DNA from: an uncultured Bacilli bacterium
GTDB lineage: Bacteria; Bacillota_I; Bacilli_A; RF39; UBA660
Direction of reading: 5' to 3'
Length of the DNA stretch: 42,011 nucleotides
Assembly: GCA_947627975.1 (NCBI GenBank)
Contig: CANQYB010000009.1
Span: forward strand, 1 to 42,011
Shown: one piece after another, positions 1 to 8,403 of the stretch
Layout of the letters: each line of letters opens with the position of its first letter
How positions within the stretch are numbered: position 1 is the stretch's first letter
Program-made: the position numbers and the translations under genes
Notes under the pieces: model-generated
Database searches by the model: none
Seen by the model: the letters and a program-made list of their open reading frames with translations, nothing else
What the model was told of the DNA's origin: nothing

Positions 1-723
1 AAAGAAACAAAAGAAAACCAAGATTATAATCAAGGATTAACAATCGAGGGAACAATAGGAATAAAAGAAAGTGGAAGCTATGAAGAAAAAGATAAAAGTA
101 TAGTAAGAGAAGGATTAGAACTATTATATAATAAAAGAAGTTTAGAAAATGCCGATGATACATTAATAGACAAATCAGGAAAAAGACATAATGGAAAAGT
201 AGTGGGAGCAACAAAAACAAGTGAAGGTCTTTCATTTGATGGGGGAAATAACGGTGTAATAATAGGTAAGCTTAATTATGATTATGTAACTTTGGAAACA
301 GAATTTGAATTTGATGCACCTAGAATTGTTGGATTTGTAATAAGTAACGTTCAAGCTGGTTATGCTGGATATGGAATTTCTGTAAATACTGACTTTGCAG
401 GTGGTGGAATATTTGGAGAGGGATATGCTGAATTTCAACAAATAGTAAAAGGATATGATTTTATAAAAGGCAAATATCATGTAGTAGAAACATGTGATGG
501 AATAAATATAAAAATATATGTAAATGGAAAACTTAAAGATCAAAAAACACTTTCTGGGCCTATAGCTTCATCAGCTAATTATTTAGCGTTAGGTTGTTTA
601 TCAGTAGATGGGGAAAATTGTACAACTCTAGCTTTTATTGGAACAATATCCAATGTAAAAGTATATAGTAGAGCATTATCAGAAGCTGAAGTACTAAAAA
701 ATTATAATGCTTTACAAAATTAA
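1..723 (+). CDS. LamG-like surface/secreted protein, copy A (5' end cut by window edge)
   Basis: Frame 1 is open from base 1 (KETKENQDYNQGLTIEGTIGIKESGSYEEKDKSIVREGLELLYNKRSLENADD...) and is near-identical to the same region of the 2226 and 3457 genes. Ends ...SNVKVYSRALSEAEVLKNYNALQN*, typical of a LamG/concanavalin-like domain end. The tracked GTG at 202 is internal. Confidence 0.85.
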   Translation, partial: KETKENQDYNQGLTIEGTIGIKESGSYEEKDKSIVREGLELLYNKRSLENADDTLIDKSGKRHNGKVVGATKTSEGLSFDGGNNGVIIGKLNYDYVTLETEFEFDAPRIVGFVISNVQAGYAGYGISVNTDFAGGGIFGEGYAEFQQIVKGYDFIKGKYHVVETCDGINIKIYVNGKLKDQKTLSGPIASSANYLALGCLSVDGENCTTLAFIGTISNVKVYSRALSEAEVLKNYNALQN

Positions 724-742
724 AAAATTTATCAACAAAAGC

Positions 743-773
743 TTGACTGGGGGGGGTAGTATTATTATATAAT
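743..773 (+). promoter_or_regulatory. Poly-G spacer promoter 1: TTGACT (743-748), G8 (749-756), TATAAT (768-773); 19-bp spacer (17 bp if TATATA at 766 is used)
   Basis: Direct reading; same module as at 2178 and 3409 but with one extra ATT/TTA triplet before the -10. Confidence 0.8.
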
Positions 774-797
774 ATTCATAAGAAGGGAGAAAAAAAA

Positions 798-2078
798 TTG
801 AAAAAAATATTATTTTTAATTGTTACAGTTATTGCATTAACAATAACACCTAATGTTTATGCGGCACAAACTGTGGATTGTTCAAATGAAACTGCTGAAG
901 CTAAAGTAGGATCTAGTTGCTATAAAACATTAAAAGAAGCAATAGAAAGTGTAACTGGTCAAAATAATACTGTAAGATTATTAAAGGATGTTTCTAATTA
1001 TACATTAACAATTTCTAAAGATCAAAACATTATTCTTGACTTAGGTACTCATAAATTGACTGCACCTACAAATAGCTGGGCAATTTATAATGAAGGAAAT
1101 TTAAATATTTTTAATGGAACTATAGTAGGATCTTCAAATTCAGCTGCAATTCGTAATAATGGAATTAAATTAACAGTTAAATCTGTGACAGTAGAATCAC
1201 CATATATTGCCATTATTAATAATGATGTGGTAGCTGAAAATAATGTTGAACAACAAAATCGAAAACCAGAATTAATTATAGAAGATTGTACTATTAAAGG
1301 ACCATTTAGTAGTTGTGGGTTACAATTAAGTGGTAAGGCAACTGTTAAAAATACTACATTTAATGCTAAAAAAGGAAATACCATAATTAAAGCTTTAGAT
1401 GGAAAAACTGATTCAGAAATTATTCTTGATAATTTATCTACTAATTATAGAGGAATTATTAGTGCTGGTAAAGATAGTACAAATGATGAACATAATATTA
1501 AGATTGAAATTAAAAATATTACTGATACTGCAAAAGAAAAAATGTTTTTATCTTCTGCAGGAGATGCAATAGTTGTTCCAGATAATTCTTATGTTAATGT
1601 TGCTTTACAATATGCACTTAGTGGGTCAACTATTATTATTCCTGAAGAATTTTATATGGATAATATTAAGGTAAAAGATGGTGTAAATATCCAACTTTCC
1701 GAAGAAAGTTTTAGCAATCAAATAATTGAAAAAAATGCTAATGGAACATACAATATTATTAAAAAAGCTGATTATTCAGAAATTAATAAATTAAAAAATG
1801 AAATAGATAACTTAAATAAAGATGATTTCACTAAAGAAACATGGGAAGCATTACAAAAGGTACTATCGACTATTGATTATAATAAAAGTATTAAGGAACA
1901 AGATGAAGTTAATAATATAGCTAAAGCACTTGAAAAAGCTATTAATAATTTAGTAAAAATAAATAAAAATAATATTAAAAATCCTAATACAAGTGATATA
2001 AATTTAATAATAACAATTAGTACAATTCTAATAAGTATAATTGGTGTATATTTTATTGTAAAAAAAAGATTTAATTAA
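798..2078 (+). CDS. Cell-wall-anchored surface protein: signal peptide, beta-helix-like region, FIVAR-like helical region, NPNTS-type sorting signal
   Basis: N-terminal MKKILFLIVTVIALTITPNVYAA signal peptide; TTG start after AAGAAGGGAG; C-terminal NPNTSD + hydrophobic segment + KKRFN. Confidence 0.75.
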   Translation: MKKILFLIVTVIALTITPNVYAAQTVDCSNETAEAKVGSSCYKTLKEAIESVTGQNNTVRLLKDVSNYTLTISKDQNIILDLGTHKLTAPTNSWAIYNEGNLNIFNGTIVGSSNSAAIRNNGIKLTVKSVTVESPYIAIINNDVVAENNVEQQNRKPELIIEDCTIKGPFSSCGLQLSGKATVKNTTFNAKKGNTIIKALDGKTDSEIILDNLSTNYRGIISAGKDSTNDEHNIKIEIKNITDTAKEKMFLSSAGDAIVVPDNSYVNVALQYALSGSTIIIPEEFYMDNIKVKDGVNIQLSEESFSNQIIEKNANGTYNIIKKADYSEINKLKNEIDNLNKDDFTKETWEALQKVLSTIDYNKSIKEQDEVNNIAKALEKAINNLVKINKNNIKNPNTSDINLIITISTILISIIGVYFIVKKRFN

Positions 2079-2103
2079 AAGATTTAATTAAATAAAATTT
2101 AAT

Positions 2104-2137
2104 AAAAACCTCTGTTTTTAGAAAAAAAGAGGTTTTT
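2104..2137 (+). terminator. Rho-independent terminator
   Basis: AAAAACCTCT (2104-2113) pairs with AGAGGTTTTT (2128-2137). Confidence 0.85.
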
Positions 2138-2177
2138 ATATGCTTAAATTTTTTATTAAAAACTTATGAACAATTTC

Positions 2178-2205
2178 TTGACTGGGGGGGGTAGTATTAT
2201 ATAAT
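2178..2205 (+). promoter_or_regulatory. Poly-G spacer promoter 2: TTGACT (2178-2183), G8 (2184-2191), TATAAT (2200-2205); 16-bp spacer
   Basis: Direct reading; followed by TTAAGAAGGTAAGAAAATG start region. Confidence 0.85.
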
Positions 2206-2225
2206 ACATTTAAGAAGGTAAGAAA

Positions 2226-3389
2226 ATGAAGAAAAAATATATAATATTAATAATTACAATGTGTCTAATAAGTATTTTAATAATTGGTTCATCTTATGCC
2301 TACTTTAGTGCAACAATAAATGGAAATACAAATGCAGAAAATGTAGTAACTAAAACCGGAACATTATCTTTAAGTTTTTCCGATAAAACACCTTCATTTA
2401 ACGTTACGGAAATAAGTCCTGGATGGAGCAAGACAAAAGAAGTAACAGTAGAAAATACTGGAAGTGTAGATGTGACATATGATTTAGTGTGGTTAAAACT
2501 TGATAATGAAATATTAAAAGATGAGTTAGTATACACAATAACATGTACAAGTGGATGTAAAGGCCTTACTGAAAGTAAAGTACCAGAAGCAGGAGAAAAC
2601 TTAGGAATAATAAAAGGGCAAACAATAAAAAGTAAAGAAACTCAAACATATAAAATAACTTTTCAATTAAAAGAAACAAAAGAAAATCAAGATTATAATC
2701 AAGGATTAACAATCGAGGGAACAATAGGAATAAAAGAAAGTGGAAGCTATGAAGAAAAAGATAAAAGTATAGTAAGAGAAGGATTAGAACTATTATATAA
2801 TAAAAGAAGTTTAGAAAATGCAAGTGATACATTAATAGACAAATCAGGAAATAGATATAATGGAAAAGTGGAAGGTGCAACAAAAACAAGTGAAGGACTA
2901 TCATTTGACGGGACAAATGATGCTGTAATAATTGATGAACTTAATTATGATTATGTAACAGTTGAGGCAGAATTTATTTCAAAAAATAATACAGATATTA
3001 GATACATAATCGCGAATATTGAAAGTGGTGGGTATTGTTTATTTTGGGGTAACGGACAAATTAGCTTCCAACCTTATGTTGGAGGATATAAAGGTAAGTA
3101 CGTAACAATTACTTCTAAAACTAAATATCATGTAGTTGGAACATATGATGGATTTGATACAAAAATATATATTAATGGAAAAGAACAAACATCAAGTTTA
3201 CATGTAACTGATACATTAACAAAAATTGGAAAACCAGGAAATAAAACTAAATTAGTTTTAGGATGTAATCCAAGTGGTTCAAATTGCACCGCTGGTTATT
3301 TTGATGGAATAATATCTAATGTAAAAGTATATAGTAGAGCATTATCTGAGGCTGAAGTATTAAAAAATTATAATGCTTTACAAAATTAA
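2226..3389 (+). CDS. SipW/TasA-type signal domain + LamG-like secreted protein, copy B
   Basis: MKKKYIILIITMCLISILIIGSSYAYFSATINGNTNAENVVTKTGTLSLSFSD... resembles SipW-dependent (TasA/camelysin-like) N-termini; C-terminal LamG-like domain. Confidence 0.8.
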   Translation: MKKKYIILIITMCLISILIIGSSYAYFSATINGNTNAENVVTKTGTLSLSFSDKTPSFNVTEISPGWSKTKEVTVENTGSVDVTYDLVWLKLDNEILKDELVYTITCTSGCKGLTESKVPEAGENLGIIKGQTIKSKETQTYKITFQLKETKENQDYNQGLTIEGTIGIKESGSYEEKDKSIVREGLELLYNKRSLENASDTLIDKSGNRYNGKVEGATKTSEGLSFDGTNDAVIIDELNYDYVTVEAEFISKNNTDIRYIIANIESGGYCLFWGNGQISFQPYVGGYKGKYVTITSKTKYHVVGTYDGFDTKIYINGKEQTSSLHVTDTLTKIGKPGNKTKLVLGCNPSGSNCTAGYFDGIISNVKVYSRALSEAEVLKNYNALQN

Positions 3390-3408
3390 AAAATTTATCA
3401 ACAAAAGC

Positions 3409-3436
3409 TTGACTGGGGGGGGTAGTATTATATAAT
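3409..3436 (+). promoter_or_regulatory. Poly-G spacer promoter 3: TTGACT (3409-3414), G8 (3415-3422), TATAAT (3431-3436); 16-bp spacer
   Basis: Direct reading; sequence from TTGACT to the downstream start codon identical to promoter 2. Confidence 0.85.
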
Positions 3437-3456
3437 ACATTTAAGAAGGTAAGAAA

Positions 3457-4635
3457 ATGAAGAAAAAATATATAATATTAATAATTACAATGTGTCTAAT
3501 AAGTATTTTAATAATTGGTTCATCTTATGCCTACTTTAGTGCAACAATAAGTGGAAATACAAATGCAGAAAATGTAGTAACTAAAACAGGAACATTATCT
3601 TTAAGTTTTTCCGATAAAACACCTTCATTTAACGCTACGGAAATAAGTCCTGGATGGAGTAAGACAAAAGAAGTAACAGTAGAAAATACTGGAAGTGTAG
3701 ATGTGACATATGATTTAGTGTGGTTAAAACTTGATAATGAAATATTAAAAGATGAGTTAGTATACACAATAACATGTACAAGTGGATGTAAAGGCCTTCC
3801 TGAAAGTAAAGTACCAGAAGCAGGAGAAAATTTAGGAATAATAAAAGGACAAACAATAAAAAGTAAAGAAATTCAAACATATACAATAACTTTTCAATTA
3901 AAAGAAACAAAAGAAAACCAAGATTATAATCAAGGATTAACAATCGAGGGAACAATAGGAATAAAAGAAAGTGAAAGCTATGAAGAAAAAGACAAAAGTA
4001 TAGTAAGAGAAGGATTAGAACTATTATATAATAAAAGAAGTTTAGAAAATGCCGATGATACATTAATAGACAAATCAGGAAATAGACATAATGGAAAGGT
4101 AATGGGTGCAACAAAAACAAGTGAAGGACTTTCATTTGATGGGACAAATGATGGTGTAATAATTGATGAACTTAATTATGATTATGTAACTTTGGAAACA
4201 GAATTTGAATTTGATACACCTAGAATTGCAGGGTATGTAATAAGTAACGTTCAAGTTGATTATGCCGCTGGAGCTGGATATGGAATTTCTGTAAATGATA
4301 GTTTTCTGGGTGGCGGAATAATTGGAGAGATACATACATATGGGGGCACTCAAGTTATAAATGGAAATGATTTTGAAAGTGGTAAATATCATGTAGTAGA
4401 AACATATGATGGAATAAATATAAAAATATATGTAAATGGAAAACTTAAAGATCAAAAAACACTTTCTGGCTCTATAATTCCATCAAATAATTATTTAGCG
4501 TTAGGTTGTATGTCAGAGGGTGTATTTACTTGTTCACGTTTATATTTTGATGGAATAATATCCAATGTAAAAGTATATAGTAGAGCATTATCTGAAGCTG
4601 AAGTATTAAAAAATTATAATGCTTTACAAAATTAA
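3457..4635 (+). CDS. SipW/TasA-type signal domain + LamG-like secreted protein, copy C
   Basis: N-terminal ~200 aa almost identical to copy B; central LamG region closer to copy A; C-terminus identical to both. Confidence 0.8.
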   Translation: MKKKYIILIITMCLISILIIGSSYAYFSATISGNTNAENVVTKTGTLSLSFSDKTPSFNATEISPGWSKTKEVTVENTGSVDVTYDLVWLKLDNEILKDELVYTITCTSGCKGLPESKVPEAGENLGIIKGQTIKSKEIQTYTITFQLKETKENQDYNQGLTIEGTIGIKESESYEEKDKSIVREGLELLYNKRSLENADDTLIDKSGNRHNGKVMGATKTSEGLSFDGTNDGVIIDELNYDYVTLETEFEFDTPRIAGYVISNVQVDYAAGAGYGISVNDSFLGGGIIGEIHTYGGTQVINGNDFESGKYHVVETYDGINIKIYVNGKLKDQKTLSGSIIPSNNYLALGCMSEGVFTCSRLYFDGIISNVKVYSRALSEAEVLKNYNALQN

Positions 4636-4641
4636 TTAAAT

Positions 4642-4995
4642 TTATTTTAATAATTCTAAAGTTGCTCTTTGATAAGCTCTATAAAGTCCTCCAGTTCCTA
4701 ACTTTATTCCTCCAAAATATCTAACAACAACAATTAATACATTATTAAGTTTTTTTTGTTTAATAATATTATATATTGGAAGTCCAGCAGTATTTGTTGG
4801 CTCTTTATCATCAGTTTTTTTTTCTTGATTATTTATTTTGTATGCGTATGGAAAATGAACAGCTTTTTTATGTTCTTTTTTTAATTTATTTAATATATCA
4901 TTTATCTCATTTACATCTGTTACATTAAAGTAATAACTTATAAATTTTGATTTTTTTATTTCAATAATATTTTTTTTAAATAACATATTAGTCAC
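4642..4995 (-). CDS. YigZ/IMPACT (UPF0029) family protein, N-terminal domain only
   Basis: KSKFISYYF..., KEPTNTAGLPIYNIIKQKKLNNVLIVVVRYFGGIKLGTGGLYRAYQRA; ends at the domain boundary. Confidence 0.8.
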   Translation of the reverse strand: MTNMLFKKNIIEIKKSKFISYYFNVTDVNEINDILNKLKKEHKKAVHFPYAYKINNQEKKTDDKEPTNTAGLPIYNIIKQKKLNNVLIVVVRYFGGIKLGTGGLYRAYQRATLELLK

Positions 4996-5036
4996 CTAAT
5001 TAAATTATATCAAAATAAAAAAGGAATTTAAATTCC

Positions 5037-5639
5037 TTATCTATTATAATATTCAACTATTAAGCTTTCATTAATTTCTGCATTAAGCTCATTTCTTTCA
5101 GGAAGTCTTACATAAGTAGCAGCCATTTTTTTAGCATCATATGATATAAAACCTAAACGATTTGTAATTAGCTCTAATGAATTTTTAATTGCAGGATGTT
5201 CTAAAGAAGATTCTTTAACGCTGATTATATCACCAGGTTTAACTTGATATGATGGAATGTCGACTTTTTTACCATTAACTAATATATGTCCATGATTTAC
5301 AAGTTGTCTTGATGCACGTCTAGTATTTCCAAAACCAATTCTGTAAACTAAATTATCTAATCTACTTTCTAAAAGCTTTAAGAAATTTTCTCCAGCAACT
5401 CCAGCCATTTTTTGAGCTTTTTCAAATAATTTTTTAAATTGTTTTTCATTTAGGCCATACATAGTTCTAACTTTTTGTTTTTCCATTAATTGAATACCAT
5501 ATTCACTTGGTTTTCTTTTTCTATCTTTTCCATGAACACCTGGTCCATATGGACGACGAGCTAATTCTTTTCCGTTTTCAAGAGTTGAAAATGAAAGTCT
5601 ACGTGACTTTTTATATGCTGGTCCAGTATATCTTGCCAT
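5037..5639 (-). CDS. rpsD: 30S ribosomal protein S4
   Basis: MARYTGPAYKKSRRLSFS...; S4 RNA-binding region RLDNLVYRIGFGNTRRASRQLVNHGHILVNGKKVDIPSYQVKPGD. Confidence 0.97.
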   Translation of the reverse strand: MARYTGPAYKKSRRLSFSTLENGKELARRPYGPGVHGKDRKRKPSEYGIQLMEKQKVRTMYGLNEKQFKKLFEKAQKMAGVAGENFLKLLESRLDNLVYRIGFGNTRRASRQLVNHGHILVNGKKVDIPSYQVKPGDIISVKESSLEHPAIKNSLELITNRLGFISYDAKKMAATYVRLPERNELNAEINESLIVEYYNR

Positions 5640-5800
5640 AATTTCCTCCTTTTTCTAATATTATTACAAATAAAAGCTTTTTGCACAATTTATAATAGGG
5701 AGTTTGTTTTAATAATTTCTCTAAAGGCAGTCTTAAGATACTATTATCCAAATGTAACAAACACATTATATATAAATATATGCCCTGCCATGTACTTGTA
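5640..5800 (-). ncRNA. Candidate rpsD 5' leader (possible S4 autoregulatory leader)
   Basis: ~160-nt 5' UTR between promoter and start with several complementary segments on the minus strand (TTTGTT/AACAAA, GGCAG/CTGCC, AGGG/CCCT). Confidence 0.4.
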
Positions 5801-5806
5801 TTTAAA

Positions 5807-5835
5807 ATAATACCAAATATATGAAATATTGTCAA
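5807..5835 (-). promoter_or_regulatory. rpsD promoter TTGACA-N17-TATTAT
   Basis: Minus-strand TTGACA (5830-5835) and TATTAT (5807-5812), 17-bp spacer. Confidence 0.7.
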
Positions 5836-5940
5836 ATTATTATATATTATATTCATGTGAATAAATATTATAATAAAATTAATTCATTTTATTTAAATTT
5901 TATGTTAAAATATAATTATAAGAAAATAGGATGTGAAGTT

Positions 5941-7665
5941 ATGTCTAAAACAACATTTATATTAATTGCTACAACTTATTATTTTTTATCTATTGCCATA
6001 ATTATTTTAGTACTTAATTTAATAAAAAATTACATATTTAAAAAGTATGAAAAACAATTAAATAATTTAGAGAGAAATAAAAATTTAATTATTTCTGCTT
6101 CAATTTTATCTGAACTTAATAAAGTAGAAGCTTTGATAAATAATGATTCATTAAAAGAAACTTATGATAATTGGCAAAAAAGATTTAAAATTATAAAAGA
6201 TGAAGATGTACCTAAAATAACAGATTTATTATTAGAAGTAGAAGATAAATTTAAAGAAAATGATTATAAAAATTTGGATTCATTAATGGCTAAAGTAGAA
6301 TTACAAATTTATTATGTTAAAATGAAAGCAGATTTTTTATTAGAAGAAATTAGACAATTAACCCAAAGTGAAGAAAAAAATAGAGATACAGTTACTAGAT
6401 TAAAAACTAAATATCGTACAATTTTATTAAAATATAAAAATAACAAAGAAGATTACAAATTAATAGAAAATCCAGTTGAATTACAATTTGATAATATTAA
6501 TAAACTATTTTCTGCTTTTGAAGTTTCGATGGATAATAATAATTTTACTGAAATAGGAAAAATAGTAAAAGCTTTAGATGATAATATTGGTAACTTAGAA
6601 ATAATTATAGATGAAGCACCTAGTATAATTATTATGGGAAAAAATATTTTACCAAAAAAAGAAAAAGATATTTTAAATATTAAAAAAAGAATGATTAAAG
6701 AAGGATATCAACTTGATTATTTAAATATTGAATATAATATTGATGAATCAAATAAAAAAATTGCTGATATTTTTGATAGATTAAATGTTTTAAATGTTGA
6801 GGATTCAATTTTTGAACTAAAAACAATGTTAGATTATTTTGATGGATTGTATCATGATTTTGAAAAAGAAAGAGTTACTCGAAAATTATTTGAAGAATAT
6901 TCTCGTAGCTTAGGCATAAAAATAAATAAATTACTATCAACTGTCAAGGAATTATATAAATCAATTAAAGATATCAAATATTCATATGATTTATCTGAAG
7001 ACGATGTTGATGTTATAAAAAATATTAAAGAAGAATTAAATATTGCTAAAAATACTTACCAGCAAATTATTTCAATGCATAGAAATAAAACATTTCCATA
7101 TTCAAAACTTGCAAAAGAAATGGAACTTTTAAATGTTAAAATAACAAATTCAGAAGAAAAATTAGAAATTGCTTTAAGAACTTTAGGTCAATTAAAAGAA
7201 GATGAACTTAGGGCATATGAACAACTTGATGAAATAAAAGATATTTTAAGAAAATCAAAAAATAAAATGAATTCTTATAAATTGCCTATAATTCCTAAAA
7301 ATTATTATGTGCAATTAAAGGAAGCAAACGAAGCTATTAAAGAAATGGTAAAAGAATTAGAAAAGAAGCCAATTTCAATTAGAATATTAAATACTAGAGT
7401 AGATACTGCAAGAGATTTAGTATTAAAATTATATAATACTTCTAATGAAATAATAAAAACAGCAGCAATGGCTGAACTTGCTATAGTTTATGGTAATAGA
7501 TATCGTCCAATTAATAACGAAATTGATTTTGGACTATCAAAAGCAGAAGGAATGTTTTATAAAGGAAATTTTAAAAATGCTTTAGAAAATGCTATAAACA
7601 GTATTAATATTGTAGAACCAGATGCTTATAAAAAACTAATTGAGTCATATAAGACAGAATTATAA
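5941..7665 (+). CDS. ezrA: Septation ring formation regulator EzrA
   Basis: One N-terminal TM helix then long coiled coil; NWQKRFKIIKDEDVPKITDLLLEVED, YGNRYRPINNEID and C-terminal region EzrA-like; downstream of rpsD. Start reassigned from 5821 to the ATG at 5941. Confidence 0.85.
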   Translation: MSKTTFILIATTYYFLSIAIIILVLNLIKNYIFKKYEKQLNNLERNKNLIISASILSELNKVEALINNDSLKETYDNWQKRFKIIKDEDVPKITDLLLEVEDKFKENDYKNLDSLMAKVELQIYYVKMKADFLLEEIRQLTQSEEKNRDTVTRLKTKYRTILLKYKNNKEDYKLIENPVELQFDNINKLFSAFEVSMDNNNFTEIGKIVKALDDNIGNLEIIIDEAPSIIIMGKNILPKKEKDILNIKKRMIKEGYQLDYLNIEYNIDESNKKIADIFDRLNVLNVEDSIFELKTMLDYFDGLYHDFEKERVTRKLFEEYSRSLGIKINKLLSTVKELYKSIKDIKYSYDLSEDDVDVIKNIKEELNIAKNTYQQIISMHRNKTFPYSKLAKEMELLNVKITNSEEKLEIALRTLGQLKEDELRAYEQLDEIKDILRKSKNKMNSYKLPIIPKNYYVQLKEANEAIKEMVKELEKKPISIRILNTRVDTARDLVLKLYNTSNEIIKTAAMAELAIVYGNRYRPINNEIDFGLSKAEGMFYKGNFKNALENAINSINIVEPDAYKKLIESYKTEL

Positions 7666-7772
7666 AATACATAAAAAGAAGAAAAAGTATAGGAAAAAAT
7701 AAATATAGATTTAGTTGGTTTTTATAGTGAATATCCTGAGGAGTACTAATATTTATTTAAATTTATAATTAA

Positions 7773-7794
7773 AAAAACTTCAAATGAAGTTTTT
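7773..7794 (+). terminator. Rho-independent terminator
   Basis: AAAAACTTC-AAAT-GAAGTTTTT. Confidence 0.8.
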
Positions 7795-7860
7795 CTTTAT
7801 TTTTAGTATAAAAATGAGAAAAATTACATAAAATTTAAAAAATATAAAAAGAGGGAAAAT

Positions 7861-8400
7861 ATGAATTATAAAATATTAGTTAATAAAAAAAATAAATACA
7901 ATTTTTCTCCCCATAATTTAATTTGTAAGAAAAATTTTAATAATAATAAAATATTAGTTGAAAAAAGAACATATAAAAATTATTTAAAATTGAAAAAATT
8001 TTTAAAAAAATTTAATTATGAAATTGATATCGAATCAGCATATAGATCATATGATGAACAAAAAAAATTATTTTATGATATAGTTTCATTAAAAGGAATA
8101 AATCATGCTTTAAAATATGTTCAAAAGCCTGGATATTCTGAACATCAAACTGGTTTAGCTATTGATATTGCATTAATAAAAAATAATAAAATGTTATTTG
8201 ATTTTGATATAAATGATGAAAAATTTATAGAACTATTACATAAAAGTTTGTATAAATTTGGTTTTATTTTGAGATATCCTCAAAAAAAAGAAATATTTAC
8301 AGAAATAAATTATGAGCCATGGCATATTAGATATGTCGGAAAAAGGTTAGCTAAAAATATGTATTTTAATAATTTATGTTTAGAAGAAATAAAAAAATGA
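7861..8400 (+). CDS. D-alanyl-D-alanine carboxypeptidase / M15 peptidase (VanY-like)
   Basis: SAYRSYDEQ, GYSEHQTGLAIDIA, EPWHIRYVG motifs. Confidence 0.9.
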   Translation: MNYKILVNKKNKYNFSPHNLICKKNFNNNKILVEKRTYKNYLKLKKFLKKFNYEIDIESAYRSYDEQKKLFYDIVSLKGINHALKYVQKPGYSEHQTGLAIDIALIKNNKMLFDFDINDEKFIELLHKSLYKFGFILRYPQKKEIFTEINYEPWHIRYVGKRLAKNMYFNNLCLEEIKK

Positions 8401-8403
8401 GAT

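Larger units (their letters stand above)
1..4635 (+). repeat. Tandem surface-gene array (promoter module + paralogous coding units)
   Basis: Three paralogous LamG units (A partial, B, C); the intergenic AAAAAATTTATCAACAAAAGCTTGACTGGGGGGGG is the same after copies A and B. Confidence 0.85.

Noticed and set aside
749-3422. G-quadruplex formation by the G8 tracts
   Set aside because: Each locus has a single isolated G-run without the neighbouring G-runs needed for a stable intramolecular quadruplex; the position exactly between -35 and -10 is better explained as spacer-length control.
2566-4147. Minus-strand ORFs antisense to the LamG genes (2566-2916, 3635-4147, 232-543, 4132-4455)
   Set aside because: Low-complexity Leu/Phe/Tyr-rich translations mirrored in each paralogue; no RBS; by-product of codon bias on the real strand.
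5611-5856. ORF 5611-5856 (-) upstream of rpsD
   Set aside because: Covers the rpsD promoter and leader, overlaps rpsD; no family resemblance.
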